Position numbers and translations under genes: made by a program. Below are positions 48,101 to 54,750 of a DNA stretch of 64,000 nt, piece after piece. The stretch lies in assembly GCA_020638795.1 (NCBI GenBank), contig JACKHW010000011.1, forward strand, positions 74,292 through 138,291. The letters run 5' to 3'. Numbering within the stretch: position 1 is the first letter of the stretch; the number at the start of each line of letters is the position of its first letter. The DNA is from Planctomycetota bacterium. Lineage in GTDB: Bacteria > Planctomycetota > UBA1135 > GCA-002748355. The notes beneath the pieces are model-generated. The model saw nothing but the letters and a program-made list of their open reading frames with translations, was not told the origin of the DNA and ran no database searches.

Positions 48101-48220
48101 TGGTTCCTCGGGCCTGCGCGCTACGTGTCCCACTCGGGCGAGTGCCCGATGGGAATCACCTGGCGCCTCGAGCATCCGTTGCCGGGTGATGTGTTCGCGG
48201 CGCTTTCAGCGGTGGCGTGA
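45131..48220 (+). CDS. PLD nuclease - SF2 helicase - DUF3427 fusion protein
   Basis: This is a 1029-residue protein with a GTG start (45131). Residues 100-270 form a phospholipase D-type domain with one HKD-like motif (RLHAKSWLF followed by GSSNLT, about 215-240). An SF2 helicase core follows: ATGTGKT near 336, DEFHHA near 427, GLTATPER near 450, FNEGLDIP and QQLGRGLRRED near 632. The C-terminal 300 residues correspond to DUF3427. This three-part architecture is recurrent in bacteria and is often found in defence neighbourhoods; the role is presumably cleavage or remodelling of foreign DNA. No methyltransferase is adjacent. A single HKD implies dimerisation for activity. Confidence 0.88.
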   Translation: MSQPRGLYEQLLTDRLRASLEKLGDGMSIDRDKLASDEAEDRIALHVSRIVARVIRSIGDKHRVERGIALARQLIDLLEGAIATPDAVRGEHPLDEVLRAIVGKRLDGSPDVIRPPATPLLDTTLLTNAHGEPRVGVQVVSEFESADRIDALMAFIRRSGIRTMRDAVRRHCDAGRQFRVLTTTYTGSTQVEALEELSELGAAVKVSYDTTSSRLHAKSWLFHRDSGFSTAYVGSSNLTYSAQTPGLEWNLRISAARNPDVVDKIATMFASYWAQGDFEDFDRDTFVDRTKDRGTSRTLALPSIELRLESFQERLLEQLELSRIQGHHRNLLVAATGTGKTVMSAVDYHRQRKRHPAAANLLFVAHRKEILEQSLDTFRWALRDRDFGELWVGGQRPHDFHHVFASIQSLNAEAVDRLPPGHFDIVIVDEFHHAAAGSYRRLLDKLEPRELLGLTATPERADGLDVVSIFGGRIAAELRLWDAINQQRLVPFAYYGIHDDVDLRDVPWKRGRGYDEQVLTSVLTADQVHAVRVLDELQRHVDDIEAVRGLGFCVSVAHAEFMAAVFEREGFPARALSGSSSEGERAEALGDLRAGRIRMLFSVDLFNEGLDIPSINTLLLLRPTESATLFVQQLGRGLRREDGKSACLVLDFVGLHRAEFRFDRRFLGLFGGTRSQLKTQVESGFPYLPAGCHMQLDAKSREVVLESLRSAIPFRRHEMIDILERMHAAGAPTTLRAFLDESGLELEDVYAPQRCFRDLLEEASITERIRGPFERELRSAIGRLLHVDDLARLDGYATCLRRGDASSTQPTATARLTQMLVGSMLSRTPKLDKSTLLAAGLDILRAHEAVCDELGQLFELLRERITHVHEPLGSHPDCPLQIHARYTRVEILAAFGERSGFTKIPAWQTGVRWLSKAKADLLAFTIDKSTGGFSPTTRYRDYAISPELIHWESQSVVREASETGQRYQAHAARGSHVMLFARESTATKHYWFLGPARYVSHSGECPMGITWRLEHPLPGDVFAALSAVA

Positions 48221-48304
48221 TCAGCGCGAGCCACGCTGAACACATCGAGTCGTCGGTCCAGATCCGTTCGTGGCGATCGCTGGCACAGAGCGGCAGATCG
48301 TTCG

Positions 48305-48347
48305 TTACCATGAAATTCAAACGTTCACTGTTTGATTTTCATGGTAA
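48305..48347. repeat. AT-rich 18-bp inverted repeat (strong hairpin)
   Basis: TTACCATGAAATTCAAAC at 48305-48322 and GTTTGATTTTCATGGTAA at 48330-48347 match at 17 of 18 positions with a 7-base loop. It lies in the 310-base gap (48221-48530) between the convergent helicase and Fic genes; the rest of the gap shows no supported gene. The AT-rich stem contrasts with the GC-rich surroundings. It could be a terminator without T-run, a protein-binding palindrome, or a scar of a small mobile element. Confidence 0.75.
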
Positions 48348-48530
48348 GCGCGATCGCATCGCCGAACGCGTGGAGGCAAAACCGCTCACGAGCCTGGCAG
48401 AAGTAGTGCGGTCTTCACGGAGGCGGACTCGTGAGTGCTTCGTAGCTGGCAAAGGCGTGCGACGCGGACCTCTCTGCGGCGGAAGCGCCCGTTCTCCTCG
48501 CCGATCAACTCCCGCGCGCGCCCCCGCCAC

Positions 48531-49694
48531 TCATGGCTGCGCACCTTCGTTCAGGATTGCGAGGTACGCATCGTAGGCGAACACGCGGTTGCGCTGCTTG
48601 CCCGTGAGTTCGCGCGCAATCTCCAACTCCATCAACGTCTCGATCGCCCGAGATGCGGTCGGAAACGTCATCCCGTCGCCTCTCACCACACCATCGATCG
48701 TGACCAGCGGCCGACGGCGCAACACCGAGAATGCGCGCAGCGCACTGCCGGCGGCGCGCCCGGTTTCGCGAATGCGCTTCTCGTCTTCGGCAAATAATGC
48801 CAACAACCGATGCGCCGTGTTGACCGCCGCGTCGGCGGTCGCAATCACACCTTCCAACACGAAATCCAGCCACGCTTCCCAATCACCGTCCTGTCGCACG
48901 GCGTCGAGCAGGCGATAGTACTCGGCACGGTGTTGTTTCAGATAGAGGCTCAGATACAAGAGCGGCTGACGCAGTACACCCTCCTGATGGAGGACGAGCG
49001 CGATCAGCAGGCGTCCGGTGCGGCCGTTGCCGTCCAAAAAAGGATGAATGGTCTCGAACTGCACATGCGCCAGCGCCGCCTTGATCAATGCCGGGACGTC
49101 CGGGTCATGCAAGAAACGCTCGAGCGCCGCCATGCAGTCCTGGACCCGCTGCGGTGGCGGCGGGACGTACTGCGCGTTGCCGGGCCTTGTGCCACCGATC
49201 CAATTCTGACTGCGACGAAACTCGCCGGGCTCCTTCTCGGCGCCGCGCCCGCGGGCCAGCAATTTGCCGTGGACCTCCCGCAGTAGTCGGCTCGAAAGTG
49301 GCAGTCCGCCGTGATCGTCACCAAGACGAGCGAGACCATGCTCCATGGCTGCCACGTAGTTGGACACTTCGACGACGTCGTCGAAGGGCACGCCCGGAGC
49401 TTCCTCCATCTCGAACAGGAGCAAGTCCGACAAGGACGATTGGGTGCCCTCGATTTGCGACGACAAGACCGCCTCGCGGCGCACGTAGGCGTAGAGAAAG
49501 AGGTCGGGGTCGGGCAGCAACGCCGAAACGCCGTCGAGACGGCCGCAGGCCAGCAAGGCACGCTCCAGTAAGCGCTGCCTGCCAGGCGGTAGCTCGAGCG
49601 GCGGGTCAGGCGGCAGCGGGTAGGGCACGAAGGCTCGCACGGTCTCGCCGCCTACTGCCGTGGTCTCGAACTCTCCGCTCCGTCCTCGGTTCAT
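48531..49694 (-). CDS. Fic family protein (AMP-transferase type, self-inhibited)
   Basis: This is a 387-residue protein. The start at 49692-49694 is preferred over a longer frame that crosses the operator-like palindromes. An N-terminal Fic_N-type region contains the inhibitory motif S-x3-E-G (Ser78, Glu82, Gly83 in SSQIEGTQ), so inhibition is intramolecular (class II). The Fic core carries the full catalytic motif HPFLDGNGRTGR (His217 onward). A C-terminal winged-helix-like segment (AFSVLRRRPLVTIDGVV, FPTASRAIETLMELEI) may bind DNA. Fic enzymes usually transfer AMP from ATP to a target protein; the target is unknown. It converges on the PLD-helicase gene. Confidence 0.92.
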   Translation of the reverse strand: MNRGRSGEFETTAVGGETVRAFVPYPLPPDPPLELPPGRQRLLERALLACGRLDGVSALLPDPDLFLYAYVRREAVLSSQIEGTQSSLSDLLLFEMEEAPGVPFDDVVEVSNYVAAMEHGLARLGDDHGGLPLSSRLLREVHGKLLARGRGAEKEPGEFRRSQNWIGGTRPGNAQYVPPPPQRVQDCMAALERFLHDPDVPALIKAALAHVQFETIHPFLDGNGRTGRLLIALVLHQEGVLRQPLLYLSLYLKQHRAEYYRLLDAVRQDGDWEAWLDFVLEGVIATADAAVNTAHRLLALFAEDEKRIRETGRAAGSALRAFSVLRRRPLVTIDGVVRGDGMTFPTASRAIETLMELEIARELTGKQRNRVFAYDAYLAILNEGAQP

Positions 49695-49718
49695 CGCCCG
49701 GCCCCTGTTCTCGCTCAC

Positions 49719-49767
49719 GTGAATAAGAGCATTCACTATTAAAGAAACCAGGCTCTTTCTTGAATAG
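49719..49767. promoter_or_regulatory. Two palindromes upstream of the Fic gene (candidate operator)
   Basis: GTGAAT (49719-49724) and ATTCAC (49731-49736) form a perfect 6-bp repeat with 6-base spacing. Next to it, CTATTAAAGAAA (49736-49747) and TTTCTTGAATAG (49756-49767) match at 11 of 12 positions. Both lie 25-73 bases before the Fic ATG, in an AT-rich patch suited to a promoter. The Fic protein has a winged-helix-like C-terminus, so autoregulation is possible. Confidence 0.5.
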
Positions 49768-50075
49768 CAGTCCTCGCGCGGCCGCCCCGCGACGGCGAAG
49801 AATGCAGAGACGTCGACGAAGCGCTCGTGCCGAAGCTGCACGACCGGCTCACTGACGAGCAGAAGCTCCGCAAGGTCAACAATCTCCTTCAGGAGCTTCG
49901 ACTAGCGGGAACGATCATCAACCGAGGATCGCGTGCGCGTCCGCAGTGGAAGGTGACGTTTGCTGGAGATGGCAAGCAGTCATTACCGAGTAAAGGACGG
50001 GGCGCCAATCGCCGAAACCCGCGACGTGAGAATCGTCGCAAACCAAGATCGCACCAAGACTTCCGGCATTACTAA
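49764..50075 (+). pseudogene. C-terminal remnant of an AlbA_2-type (RecG-like) putative DNA-binding regulator
   Basis: The open frame 49764-50075 encodes DRLTDEQKLRKVNNLLQELR, then LAGTIINRGSRARPQWKVT. This resembles the winged-helix end of AlbA_2 or RecG-like regulator proteins (the consensus as I recall it has KVxNLLxxLRxxGxIxNxGSRxxPxW). The N-terminal AlbA_2 domain is absent, and the tail after it is low-complexity Arg/Asn-rich. A GTG at 49827 could start an 82-residue peptide. A decayed fragment is more likely. Confidence 0.5.
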
Positions 50076-50139
50076 CCGAGGACGGATCCATGCGTTTAGC
50101 AAAGGAAGTAGCAAAGCGTGCGGTCAAAGAGGAGCCATG

Positions 50140-50244
50140 TCAGTGTCGCGGCCCAGTCGCCAACAGGACTTCGCCACGGTCGCGTGCGCCATTGAGTAGG
50201 CGGCGGTGAACGGAGGCCGTCAGGTCCTTCGGCGTCTCGGTCAT
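50140..50244 (-). pseudogene. abiEii: Truncated AbiEii nucleotidyltransferase toxin (34 codons left)
   Basis: The ATG at 50242-50244 overlaps the AbiEi stop (ATGA), exactly where the toxin should begin. The 34-codon frame reads MTETPKDLTASVHRRLLNGA then RDRGEVLLATGPRH and stops. The first 25 residues fit the AbiEii N-terminus (xASVxxRLLxxARxRGE). The nucleotidyltransferase domain of about 250 residues is gone. This leaves an orphan antitoxin. Confidence 0.72.
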
Positions 50245-50879
50245 GCGTTCAAGACTTCGAGGTCACGACGGACGCCATCGGGCGCGTTGCACGCGCGGGC
50301 CATGCGCAGCAGCCCGCTCGTGCTGACGTGGCGATTGCGTAGACCTTCGCGGGTTGCCTCGAGTGCCGTCTCGCGGTCGACGAGGTCCGGCAGGCGCAGG
50401 CAATCGATGATCGTCCTCGCCGGGTTCGTGATCCTCGCCGGCACGCCATCGATGCGAATCGCGCTGACGCCTGTCGTCATCATCTCGTCGGAGAAGCGAA
50501 CGACACGAAGCCTCGCGACCGTGGCGCGGGGCGCTCGACGCCCGTACGGAATCCCAATCCAAACCTCCGGTGAGAGGCGGGTGCCGATGTGATGAATCTG
50601 CAAGGCCGTCAGCAGACAAAGAATGCCATTCGGCAACCGCGCGCAGGTCGCGGCGACGGCATCGAGCTCCGAGCCATCCGCCACAGTCAGCCGGTAGAGG
50701 CCGTGTGCCACCTTCTCGACGGTGCCCCGACGGACCAGGGTCCGAAGCCTCGGTTCGGTGATCCCGAGCGGTTCCAAGTCGGAAGGGCGGAAATACGCGC
50801 CGAGTCCGGCCTTGCGGAGCGTGGACGCAGTGAGATCAGGAATGGCAGGCATGGTGGGAAATGGCACCATATTGAACAT
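50241..50879 (-). CDS. abiEi: AbiEi-type antitoxin (type IV toxin-antitoxin)
   Basis: This protein has up to 212 codons from ATG 50879; other starts at 50900, 50870 and 50852 are equally possible. The N-terminus is the winged helix of AbiEi (YFRPSDLEPLGITEPRLRTL then VRRGTVEKVAHGLYRL). The C-terminal domain shows ALQIHHIGTRLSPEVWIGIP, VRFSDEMMTTGV and ARTIIDCLRLPDLVDRETALEA, the conserved antitoxin core. AbiEi represses its own operon by binding an inverted repeat and neutralises AbiEii. Here the inverted repeat is present at the start but the toxin gene is truncated. Confidence 0.88.
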   Translation of the reverse strand: MFNMVPFPTMPAIPDLTASTLRKAGLGAYFRPSDLEPLGITEPRLRTLVRRGTVEKVAHGLYRLTVADGSELDAVAATCARLPNGILCLLTALQIHHIGTRLSPEVWIGIPYGRRAPRATVARLRVVRFSDEMMTTGVSAIRIDGVPARITNPARTIIDCLRLPDLVDRETALEATREGLRNRHVSTSGLLRMARACNAPDGVRRDLEVLNA

Positions 50880-50900
50880 ATCCGTGTCATTTTCCACCAT
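50851..50900. promoter_or_regulatory. Inverted repeat at the AbiEi start (candidate operator)
   Basis: ATGGTGGGAAATG (50851-50863) and CATTTTCCACCAT (50888-50900) are complementary at 12 of 13 positions across a 24-base spacer. The spacer contains AT-rich TATGTTCAATATGG (minus strand), which could hold a -10 element. The repeat overlaps the alternative start codons. AbiEi proteins of other bacteria bind inverted repeats in their own promoters, so this is the likely operator. Confidence 0.55.
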
Positions 50901-50994
50901 CGCTTCTCGTGGGACCGCGCGAACCGCTGCAGTGACTCCACGTCGAGGGACGCCCCTCGAGCCACAGTCGGGACCTTCGCAACAGGCGGACGCC

Positions 50995-53900
50995 TCAACC
51001 CACCCCAACCCGCGCCATCTGCCGAAACCGGCACAACCCATTCGCCAGCCGCAGCTGCTCCACCGTCCGGCACTCGGGCTCGAACAGCCGCCCACTCGCG
51101 ACCAGCACCACCGCACACCTTGCGCGGCTCGTCGCGACGTTGAGCCGGTTCGCGCTGTACAAGAACGCCATCCCCCGCGGAGCATCCTCCGGCGACGACG
51201 CCGCCATCGAGTAGATCACCACCGGCGCCTCCTGCCCCTGGAACTTGTCGACCGTGCCGATGCGCAAACCGGGATGCTCGGGAAGGAGCGCACTCTGCAG
51301 CTTCGCGAGCTGCGCGTTGTACGGCGCGACGATCAGGACGTCCGCGGGCGTCAGCGAACGCCGATCACCGGAGGCGTCGCGCCAGTGCACGCGCGGGCCG
51401 GCTTCGTCCTGGGCCAGGAGTTCGCGAACGAGTTCTTGGATACGCAGAACTTCTTCGCGCGAAGCGCTCGTGTTGCCCTCGTGCTCCACGAGCTCGACGA
51501 AGAGCCCCGCACCCTCGAAGCGCGTCGCCCCCTCGATGCACTGCCCGTCCAGCCCGGGCCGCGAGCGCAGGCGCCCTTCGTAGAACTGCTCCGACGTGAA
51601 CGCGCAAATCTCCGGATGCAGCCGCCACGTCTCGGCGAGGAAGAGCCCTCGATCTTCCGGCATCGTCTTGGCCTCGCCGAGCAGGTGTTCGAGCGCGGAG
51701 ATCGCTACGCCCTCGGGATGCGCGGCTTGCTGGGGTTGTTCGAGCTGCGCGGGGTCGCCGAGGAGGACGAGGTTCTTGGCGGCGCGCGAAGCGGCGAGCA
51801 CCATCGCGAGCGACATCTGGCCCGCTTCGTCGACGACGAGGTAGTCGAGGGTATGGGCGGCTTCGTCTCTGGCCCAGAGCCACGCGACACCGCCGACGAC
51901 GGAGCCGGACTCGAGGGCCTCGAGCGCCTCCGCGTTGTCCTTCGTCTCACGCACGCGGCCTGGATCCTCGGCTGGCTCCTTCACCTTGGCGAGCGTGTCG
52001 ATCGTCACGCCGCTCGCGTCGGCGCGCTCTTGCACCTTCGCGAGCAGGTTGTGAATGACCTTGTGCGAAACCGCGGTCACGCCGATGCGCTTCCCAGCCC
52101 GGGCCAGCGCGACGATCATCTCGGCGCCGGTGTGCGACTTCCCCGCGCCGGGCGGACCTTGGATCCCGAGCACGCTTCCGTCGAGGTCGCTCGCGATGCG
52201 AATCGCGGCAGGGATCGCATCCTCGCCGCCCTGGCGAAGCGCCCTACCAGCGCCGCGTAGCGCGGCACCACCGCCGCGCCGCAGCCGCGGCAGCGCGCGC
52301 GTGAGCAGGTCGACCGAAGCGCGATAGGGCGAAGCGCTTCCATCGCGGCCGAAGCTGCGACCGAGATCGAGCAACGACTGCTCGAGCACCCTGCGCGGAA
52401 TCGTATCGTGTTCGAAGACCATCGACGGCGCCGCATCGACCCACGACTTGGCCACCACGACATCGATCGTGCACGCGGCCTCGTCATGCGCGTCGACGGC
52501 ACCAAAGTGGAGCGCCTTCGCCCCACCGCTCGACTCGGCATCCGCATCATCGTCCGGAGGCATGTCGCCCATCGCATAGAGCGTGTCATCCGGAGAAAGC
52601 GAGACGTCCTGCGGCGGGTACGCATAGCGCTGCCGGATCTTTCGCCGCTCGCGCTTCTTGGTCGGTTCGATCACGACCACCTCGACGAAGCTCAGCCCCG
52701 CAACCGCCTTGCGGTCCTCGAGCGCCTCCTCGAACCCGTAGCACCGCCGCGCGTGGAACTCCCACCAACCGACCTTCGCCTCGCGCCGCCAGTAGTCGAG
52801 CGCATGCGCGAGCAACCACCGCGCCTGTTCGACTTCACTGCGCCCCTCGAGCTCGAGCGGCACGTCCGCGACCAGCGCGTCGTAGACCTCCGCAACTTCC
52901 CCCTGCCGCTCCGCAGCATCGCCGGGCTCCGACCCGTCCTTGGTCCCCCGCCGTTCGATCGCATGCCCGGCCGCGATGCACTCGCGACGCTTCTGCTCCA
53001 GCCACTCCCGCAGCGCGTGCGTCGACGCGCAGTCGTCGTGGTTGTAGCCACGAACGAGCTCGCGCTCTTCGTCCGTGATGTCCTCCACCCGCTCGAGCTC
53101 GAACGCGAACTCCATCTGCCGGCGCGCCGCCCCGGCGGCCTCGAGATCGACCCGGCGCTCGAAGCCGGTGAAGCGCTCGATCTCCTTGAGCCCATAGCGC
53201 TCGACGCTGCAGACGAGCCCCTGCCGCAGCGCCGCGTGCAGATCGACGAAGCGCTCCCCGCGCAGCAGCCAGTCGAGTTCCGCCTCGCGCGTGCCGTACT
53301 TCCCGAGCAAGCGCCGCAGCGCAGCGGGCTCGTAGGGCGCGAAGTGATAGATATGCAGCCCCGGGAAGCGCTCCCGCCGCTCCGTCATCGCATCGACGAA
53401 GCGCTCGTAGGCGCGCTTCTCCCCCGCGGCATCGTCCGCCCACGCGTGCTCGTAGCGAAGCGTCCGCTCGCCGCCATCCACCGCCGGCTCGAGCACGCAC
53501 CAACCCAGCAGGTATTCGAGCCCGTGCGCGCCCGCGAACGCGTCGCCTTCGATGTCGAAGAAGACGTCGCCCTCCGAGGGTTCTGGAAGCAGCGCCAAGC
53601 CGCGGGCAGGTTCTGGCTCGCGGAAGCGCACGACCTCGACGCCCGTCTCGCGCGCTTCGAACTGCGCGCGCGCTTGCGCGTGCAGCGCGACATAGGTCTG
53701 CGCGTGGCCGCGGTCCGGCGGACGGTCGAGCGCCTGGTCCGCCTTGGCGAGCGCTTCGAGCGTGGCGCGCCCCTGCGCTTCGAACTCCCGCGCGTGCGGC
53801 ACCTGCATCCCCGCGACCCACGAGAGATGGTCGTCCTCCCGGCGCTGGCGATTGCAGTGCGCGCGCCAGCGGCAGATGTCGCAGTGCGCGCAGGGTTCGG

Positions 53901-54510
53901 GGTAGGTCGCCGGCGGAAGCGTCGCGTCGTCGTTCGCCACCGCCGCCGCGAGGCGGGACTTGACGAACTGGTAGTAGGCGGCGAAGTCCGCGACGCGATG
54001 CGTTTCGCGCTCGAAGCCCTCCGCGCCCGGCTTGATGACGTGCATGCGCTCCGGCGCGCGGCCTTGCCTGCCGGCGAGGATCTCGCTGTAGAGCGAGAGC
54101 TGGAGAATCGTCCCCGCGCGCGTCGTACGCGCGAGCTTGGCGTCGAGGACTTCGTAGAACGGGGCGTTGCTGCCGGATGGGTCGTCGACGCGGAGGAGGA
54201 AGTCGGCGTAGCCGGTGAAGTCGGCGGCGGCGAGGTGTGCTTGGTAGATGACGTCGACGCCGCTGCGGATGGCGGCTTCGGTTTGCGCTTGGGAGTGCGG
54301 TTGGTGCGCTTCGATCTCGAGGATCGTCTTGCCCTCGGCGCGGAGCTGGGATTTGACGGCGGCTTCGTGGCGCTTGCCGCGTTCGGCGAGGACTTCGAGC
54401 ACGGGGTCGCGGAAGGTCGGGGCGGCGAGGTGGCCGGACCTCGCGCGGAGGTCGAGCGCGGTCAGGTGGCGGCAGCCGAGGTGGTTCGCGAGGTCGGTGG
54501 CGGTGAGCAT
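50995..54510 (-). CDS. TM0106-family RecB-like nuclease fused to Dna2/UPF1-like SF1 helicase
   Basis: This is a 1171-residue protein. Residues 1-220 form the RecB-like PD-(D/E)xK nuclease: Asp103 in YADFLLRV, then Asp123-x-Lys125 in VLDAKL with QLSLYSEIL after it. A Cys set (Cys13, Cys210, Cys213, Cys219; CAHCDICRWRAHC) fits the AddB/Dna2-type Fe-S cluster. Residues 300-520 form an RNase H-like fold (DVFFDIEGDAF, GYNHDDCASTHAL). The C-terminal 400 residues are a UPF1/Dna2-like helicase with GPPGAGKS near 790, VVDEAGQM near 890, GDPAQLEQP and NVATSRA near the end. All motifs are intact. The family is thought to process DNA ends. A second, truncated copy begins at 63840. Confidence 0.9.
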   Translation of the reverse strand: MLTATDLANHLGCRHLTALDLRARSGHLAAPTFRDPVLEVLAERGKRHEAAVKSQLRAEGKTILEIEAHQPHSQAQTEAAIRSGVDVIYQAHLAAADFTGYADFLLRVDDPSGSNAPFYEVLDAKLARTTRAGTILQLSLYSEILAGRQGRAPERMHVIKPGAEGFERETHRVADFAAYYQFVKSRLAAAVANDDATLPPATYPEPCAHCDICRWRAHCNRQRREDDHLSWVAGMQVPHAREFEAQGRATLEALAKADQALDRPPDRGHAQTYVALHAQARAQFEARETGVEVVRFREPEPARGLALLPEPSEGDVFFDIEGDAFAGAHGLEYLLGWCVLEPAVDGGERTLRYEHAWADDAAGEKRAYERFVDAMTERRERFPGLHIYHFAPYEPAALRRLLGKYGTREAELDWLLRGERFVDLHAALRQGLVCSVERYGLKEIERFTGFERRVDLEAAGAARRQMEFAFELERVEDITDEERELVRGYNHDDCASTHALREWLEQKRRECIAAGHAIERRGTKDGSEPGDAAERQGEVAEVYDALVADVPLELEGRSEVEQARWLLAHALDYWRREAKVGWWEFHARRCYGFEEALEDRKAVAGLSFVEVVVIEPTKKRERRKIRQRYAYPPQDVSLSPDDTLYAMGDMPPDDDADAESSGGAKALHFGAVDAHDEAACTIDVVVAKSWVDAAPSMVFEHDTIPRRVLEQSLLDLGRSFGRDGSASPYRASVDLLTRALPRLRRGGGAALRGAGRALRQGGEDAIPAAIRIASDLDGSVLGIQGPPGAGKSHTGAEMIVALARAGKRIGVTAVSHKVIHNLLAKVQERADASGVTIDTLAKVKEPAEDPGRVRETKDNAEALEALESGSVVGGVAWLWARDEAAHTLDYLVVDEAGQMSLAMVLAASRAAKNLVLLGDPAQLEQPQQAAHPEGVAISALEHLLGEAKTMPEDRGLFLAETWRLHPEICAFTSEQFYEGRLRSRPGLDGQCIEGATRFEGAGLFVELVEHEGNTSASREEVLRIQELVRELLAQDEAGPRVHWRDASGDRRSLTPADVLIVAPYNAQLAKLQSALLPEHPGLRIGTVDKFQGQEAPVVIYSMAASSPEDAPRGMAFLYSANRLNVATSRARCAVVLVASGRLFEPECRTVEQLRLANGLCRFRQMARVGVG

Positions 54511-54519
54511 GGTGGTGTT

Positions 54520-54556
54520 ACCAGCACAACGTCAACGAGGTGGCGCGGCGAAGGGA
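54520..54556 (+). repeat. Direct repeat, copy A (flanks the UvrD-like gene)
   Basis: The segment begins ACCAGCACAAC and continues with TCA, CGA, GTGG and GGCGAA blocks. It aligns to copy B at 58771-58807 with roughly 80% identity and no gaps. The pair brackets the UvrD-like gene and the IS66. It lies just upstream of the TM0106 gene start. Confidence 0.5.
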
Positions 54557-54750
54557 AAGAAGCGACTTTCCTTCGCGCGTCGGCCGAGCGACCTGAGTGA
54601 GCGCTTGCCTTCAGCTCCGCGAGATCCAGTCGAGCACCGGCAGAAACGCGAGCGATGCGCACCCGCGCCCCTACAAAGCGCTCGCTGGCTCACGCTCTGG
54701 CATGGCAATATCATCGCCCTGTCCCGATCCAGCGCAACGTCACCAGCCCA

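Noticed and set aside
46651..48189. A 512-codon frame inside the PLD-helicase gene
   Set aside because: It is a same-strand shadow in another frame with Arg/Pro-rich composition; the helicase motifs are all in the main frame.
50091..50210. A small plus-strand frame of about 39 codons (MRLAKEVAKRAVKEE)
   Set aside because: It is short, overlaps the AbiEii remnant on the other strand and has no recognisable family; it could equally be chance.
52408..54600. A 730-codon plus-strand open frame
   Set aside because: It is antisense to the TM0106-type gene, which shows complete nuclease and helicase motifs.
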